From Flavobacteriales bacterium (GTDB taxonomy: Bacteria; Bacteroidota; Bacteroidia; Flavobacteriales_D; Sanyastnellaceae): a stretch of DNA of 43,396 nt. Below the pieces are notes generated by a model, which was given only the letters and a program-made list of their open reading frames with translations, was not told the DNA's origin and did not search any database. The translations under genes were made by a program, and so were the position numbers. Every line of letters begins with the position of its first letter. Position 1 is the stretch's first letter. The stretch is from NCBI GenBank assembly GCA_029238785.1, contig JAQWFN010000036.1, forward strand, positions 1 to 43,396, read 5' to 3'. This document shows positions 41,627-43,396 of the stretch, piece after piece.

Positions 41627-41871
41627 CTTAAGAACATTTAAAAGTGAAACCAAGGAAATGTGCTTCGCGAAGCAAGCTCTTCCCCCCTTGTTACTATTTT
41701 TGCAGGAAGGGATACTTCAACAGAAGCGCTACTAATCATGCAATGGAGAAAAGGTGGAAAAGGAACAGGAAAGGATTTTATTTTCACCCAGAAACAACCT
41801 TTTTGCCTAAATTCACATCTTATAAATGAAGGAATGAATTTTATACCTTCGGGAAATAAATGCAGAAAACC

Positions 41872-42228
41872 ATGAAAACGCTACTTCTTACTTTCGGATT
41901 AATGCTTGCGGGCAGCGGCTTATTCGCACAAATGACCGCAACAGATGAGTTAATTCGCGTTGAAGTTTCAGAGAACTCTACTCGAAACGAATTGCTTGAA
42001 ATCCGCCAAGCTCTTGCTGAATACAACATCGATTTCCGCTACAACGGCGTGAAATGGGCCGATGAAATGTTGAAGTCGATTGGTTTGCAAGTGATTGCTG
42101 AAGACGGCAGAACCCGCGAATTTGTTCTTCCACAAATGAACGCCAACAGCAAAATTGTTTTGATCTACCGTTTAAATGGTACTGAGGACGCTGATTTCTG
42201 CTTGGGCATTGAAGGCGCCTGCGAATAA
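41872..42228 (+). CDS. Small secreted protein with a signal peptide
   Basis: The 118-residue protein (from the ATG at 41872) has a signal peptide (LLLTFGLMLAGSGLFAQ) and a single small alpha/beta domain. A near-consensus -7 box, TACCTTCG (41844-41851, one mismatch), puts transcription start near 41858, so the ATG at 41860 would be nearly leaderless and 41872 is preferred. The core (IRVEVSENSTRNELLEIRQA, then YNIDFRYNGVKW) recalls a repeat unit that I associate with the C-terminal part of Bacteroidetes BlaR1-type M56 peptidases; this is a weak recognition. Two cysteines near the end (DFCLGIEGAC) could form a disulphide. Function is unknown. Confidence 0.72.
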   Translation: MKTLLLTFGLMLAGSGLFAQMTATDELIRVEVSENSTRNELLEIRQALAEYNIDFRYNGVKWADEMLKSIGLQVIAEDGRTREFVLPQMNANSKIVLIYRLNGTEDADFCLGIEGACE

Positions 42229-42251
42229 TAAAACAACAAAGACATTATTTG

Positions 42252-42283
42252 AAAAGACGAGCTTGAGGGTTCGTCTTTTTTTT
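42252..42283 (+). terminator. Rho-independent terminator after the small secreted gene
   Basis: AAAAGACGA (42252-42260) pairs with TCGTCTTTT (42271-42279) across a 10-nt loop, and the T run continues to 42283. It lies 24 bp after the stop at 42228. Confidence 0.85.
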
Positions 42284-42652
42284 GGGGTGATTTTTTGGAG
42301 GACAGCAGCAATTGGTTTTGAACAAAGCGCGTCATTGCTGAATGCCAATTCAATACGTGCTTTTTTTAGTGAACCAGACGCTAGGCATCAGTCCGTTTAA
42401 AGCACAAGGTGAACACCTTCAACATGATTGCCCCATCACATAAGTACATCATCAAAAACTTCATAAATTACTTGCACGCCATCAGCAAGCGCAAGATCTT
42501 CTGAGACTCAAGCAATGTAGGGCACCTTTCTGTTCTGAATGGGCGCCTTTTTCAAGAGCTTTATTGGGTTTTGTTTTTTGGGGTGATGGCGAAGGCTTGA
42601 TCCCTGTGATTGTGCTGCTAAGTGAAACCGTAGGTATTGGTAGCAATCAGTT

Positions 42653-42683
42653 AGCCGTAGAATAAACGTTTAATTCTGCGGCT
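42653..42683. repeat. Imperfect hairpin AGCCGTAGAAT/ATTCTGCGGCT
   Basis: AGCCGTAGAAT (42653-42663) pairs with ATTCTGCGGCT (42673-42683) with one G-T wobble; the loop contains AAACGTTT, itself a palindrome. There is no T-tract, so it is not a terminator. Confidence 0.75.
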
Positions 42684-42705
42684 TTGAGTCTAGTGAAATG
42701 GATAA

Positions 42706-42750
42706 GTTATAATGGGGCTATGAGCAATTGCTCATAGCTGCTTGTTATGC
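42706..42750. other. Possible attC-like recombination site
   Basis: A perfect 20-bp palindrome, CTATGAGCAATTGCTCATAG (42718-42737), is flanked on the left by GTTATAATGGGGC and on the right by CTGCTTGTTATGC. The right end GTTATGC (42744-42750) equals the 3' core sequence of Vibrio cholerae VCR sites. ATAA (left) can pair with TTAT (right), leaving an unpaired middle as in folded attC sites. It is followed by TTAGGCGTTA (42767-42776), and an AT-rich gene begins 50 bp later, as in a cassette. No integrase gene is in view, so this is suggestive only. Confidence 0.35.
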
Positions 42751-42799
42751 ACAATAAAAAAAAGAATTAGGCGTTAAAAAAACTTGAAAAAACTGTATA

Positions 42800-43396
42800 A
42801 TGAAAAAAGCAATTTTACTATTTACCATTTTATTATCAATTCTAAGCAGTTGTAAAAAAGATGATAATAAAAATCCAGAGGAATGTTACTCAAATACTAA
42901 TGCACAGACTATAGTTCATGACGGTCTCAACAGAGAATATGTGTTGTATATACCAAACTCTTATGATGGAACATCTTCTGTTCCACTAATGCTAAATTTT
43001 CATGGGTTTGGTGGTAGTGCAAGTGATTATATGCAAGAAGCAGATATGCGCTCATTGGCAGAAACTGACACTTTTATTTTAATCTATCCTCAAGGTAGTT
43101 GTTTAGATGGTTTATCTCATTGGAACGCTTGTCCATTAGGAGGAGACAATAAAAGTAATGCTGATGATTTTGGATTTGTTGAATCCATGATAACTGAAAT
43201 CTCATCTCAGTATAATGTAGATATGGAGAGAATTTATGCTGCTGGATACTCAAACGGAGGCATGATGGCATATGGACTTGCGAATTATAAAAGTGATTTA
43301 ATTGCTGCAGTGGCATCCGTTTCTGGAGCAATGTTAGATTGTACAGGACCTACAAGTCATCCAATGCCTGTAGTGCATCTTCACGGAACTTCTGAT
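42800..43396 (+). CDS. Lipoprotein esterase of the PHB depolymerase/LpqC type, truncated by the window end
   Basis: The ATG is at 42800, and 199 codons are open to the window end with no stop, so the gene is truncated at its 3' end. The N terminus (LFTILLSILSSC) is a lipoprotein signal with Cys18 as the lipidated residue. The body is an alpha/beta hydrolase: HGFGGSASDYM (68-78) forms the oxyanion region, YPQG (96-99) follows, and the nucleophile Ser151 is in GYSNGG. The last residues HLHGTSD place the catalytic Asp at the very end, Asp199; the catalytic His would be in the missing part. Such enzymes cleave polyhydroxybutyrate-like polyesters or feruloyl esters. The coding region is AT-rich compared with its neighbours, which suggests transfer. 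Confidence 0.88.
   Translation, partial: MKKAILLFTILLSILSSCKKDDNKNPEECYSNTNAQTIVHDGLNREYVLYIPNSYDGTSSVPLMLNFHGFGGSASDYMQEADMRSLAETDTFILIYPQGSCLDGLSHWNACPLGGDNKSNADDFGFVESMITEISSQYNVDMERIYAAGYSNGGMMAYGLANYKSDLIAAVASVSGAMLDCTGPTSHPMPVVHLHGTSD

Larger units (their letters stand above)
42284..42799. other. Gene-poor, AT-richer stretch before the esterase
   Basis: These 516 bp contain no convincing gene. The first half shows nothing I can name. The second half holds an imperfect hairpin (42653-42683) and a palindrome with attC-like flanks (42706-42750). The base composition falls toward the esterase gene. Confidence 0.7.

Noticed and set aside
41662-41673. Perfect 12-bp palindrome GCTTCGCGAAGC upstream of gldM
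   Set aside because: Short and without a second copy or a nearby promoter box; a palindrome of this size is expected by chance in a window of this length.
42510-42555. Possible terminator around GGGCGCCTTTTT
   Set aside because: The upstream arm needed to pair with GGGCGCC is absent (GGGCACC does not pair with it).

Overview
The window is bacterial chromosomal DNA from the phylum Bacteroidota, most likely a marine- or freshwater-type Flavobacteriales lineage (Cryomorphaceae/Crocinitomicaceae-like is my best guess). This rests on several lines of evidence. Promoter -7 boxes match the Bacteroidetes consensus TAnnTTTG. Secreted proteins carry type IX secretion (T9SS) sorting domains of both type A and type B. 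There is a GldM homologue, a monothiol bacilliredoxin implying bacillithiol, and a fused branched-chain E1 dehydrogenase. Both ends look like contig ends: position 1 lies in a 107-bp perfect inverted repeat that breaks a gene, and position 43396 cuts an esterase gene.

Layout. 1-2.4 kb: a broken TPR-like envelope gene with a displaced piece of its own 3' end. 2.4-9.5 kb: two FAD oxidoreductases, an outer-membrane protein with thrombospondin-type calcium repeats and three SPOR-like modules, and a fused alpha/beta 2-oxoacid dehydrogenase E1. 9.6-15.3 kb: small genes (a helical unknown, a membrane TPR protein, a bacilliredoxin, a small beta-barrel candidate), then an apparent operon of a pRiA4b ORF-3-like gene, miaA and mutS2. 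15.3-24.2 kb: a secreted giant of about 2,350 residues built of PKD-like and DAG-type modules, and a secreted trypsin-like protease, both T9SS cargo. 24.4-29.9 kb: pbpC, a carboxy-terminal processing protease, a DUF1573 lipoprotein and a DUF3108 protein. 29.9-30.5 kb: a gene-free stretch with three clusters of degenerate tandem heptamers and hairpins. 30.5-33.4 kb: cydAB (reverse strand) with a terminator-like hairpin in its leader, and a pterin carbinolamine dehydratase. 33.5-35.3 kb: a DegT-type aminotransferase and a glycan-initiating phosphoglycosyl transferase. 35.2-38.7 kb: a SirB1-type protein, a nucleoside phosphorylase, an RDD membrane protein and a rhomboid protease. 38.8-42.2 kb: dnaN, an orphan gldM and a small secreted protein. 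42.3-43.4 kb: an AT-rich tail with an attC-like palindrome and a truncated lipoprotein esterase, suggestive of a mobile cassette.

Functional links. T9SS is the main theme: the giant adhesin-like protein and the protease are its probable cargo, and the GldM homologue would be part of the motor that drives it, although the usual gldK, gldL and gldN partners are not here. Envelope work also recurs (PBP1C, CtpA-type protease, SPOR protein, glycan initiation, rhomboid). The rest is housekeeping (MiaA, MutS2, sliding clamp, cytochrome bd, E1 dehydrogenase). I recognised no rRNA, tRNA, CRISPR array or complete insertion sequence. I see no clear defence or biosynthetic cluster. The most unusual items are the heptamer-rich intergenic region, the terminator inside a signal-peptide coding region, the hairpin in the cydA leader, the triad super-repeat of the giant protein, the orphan gldM and the cassette-like right end.
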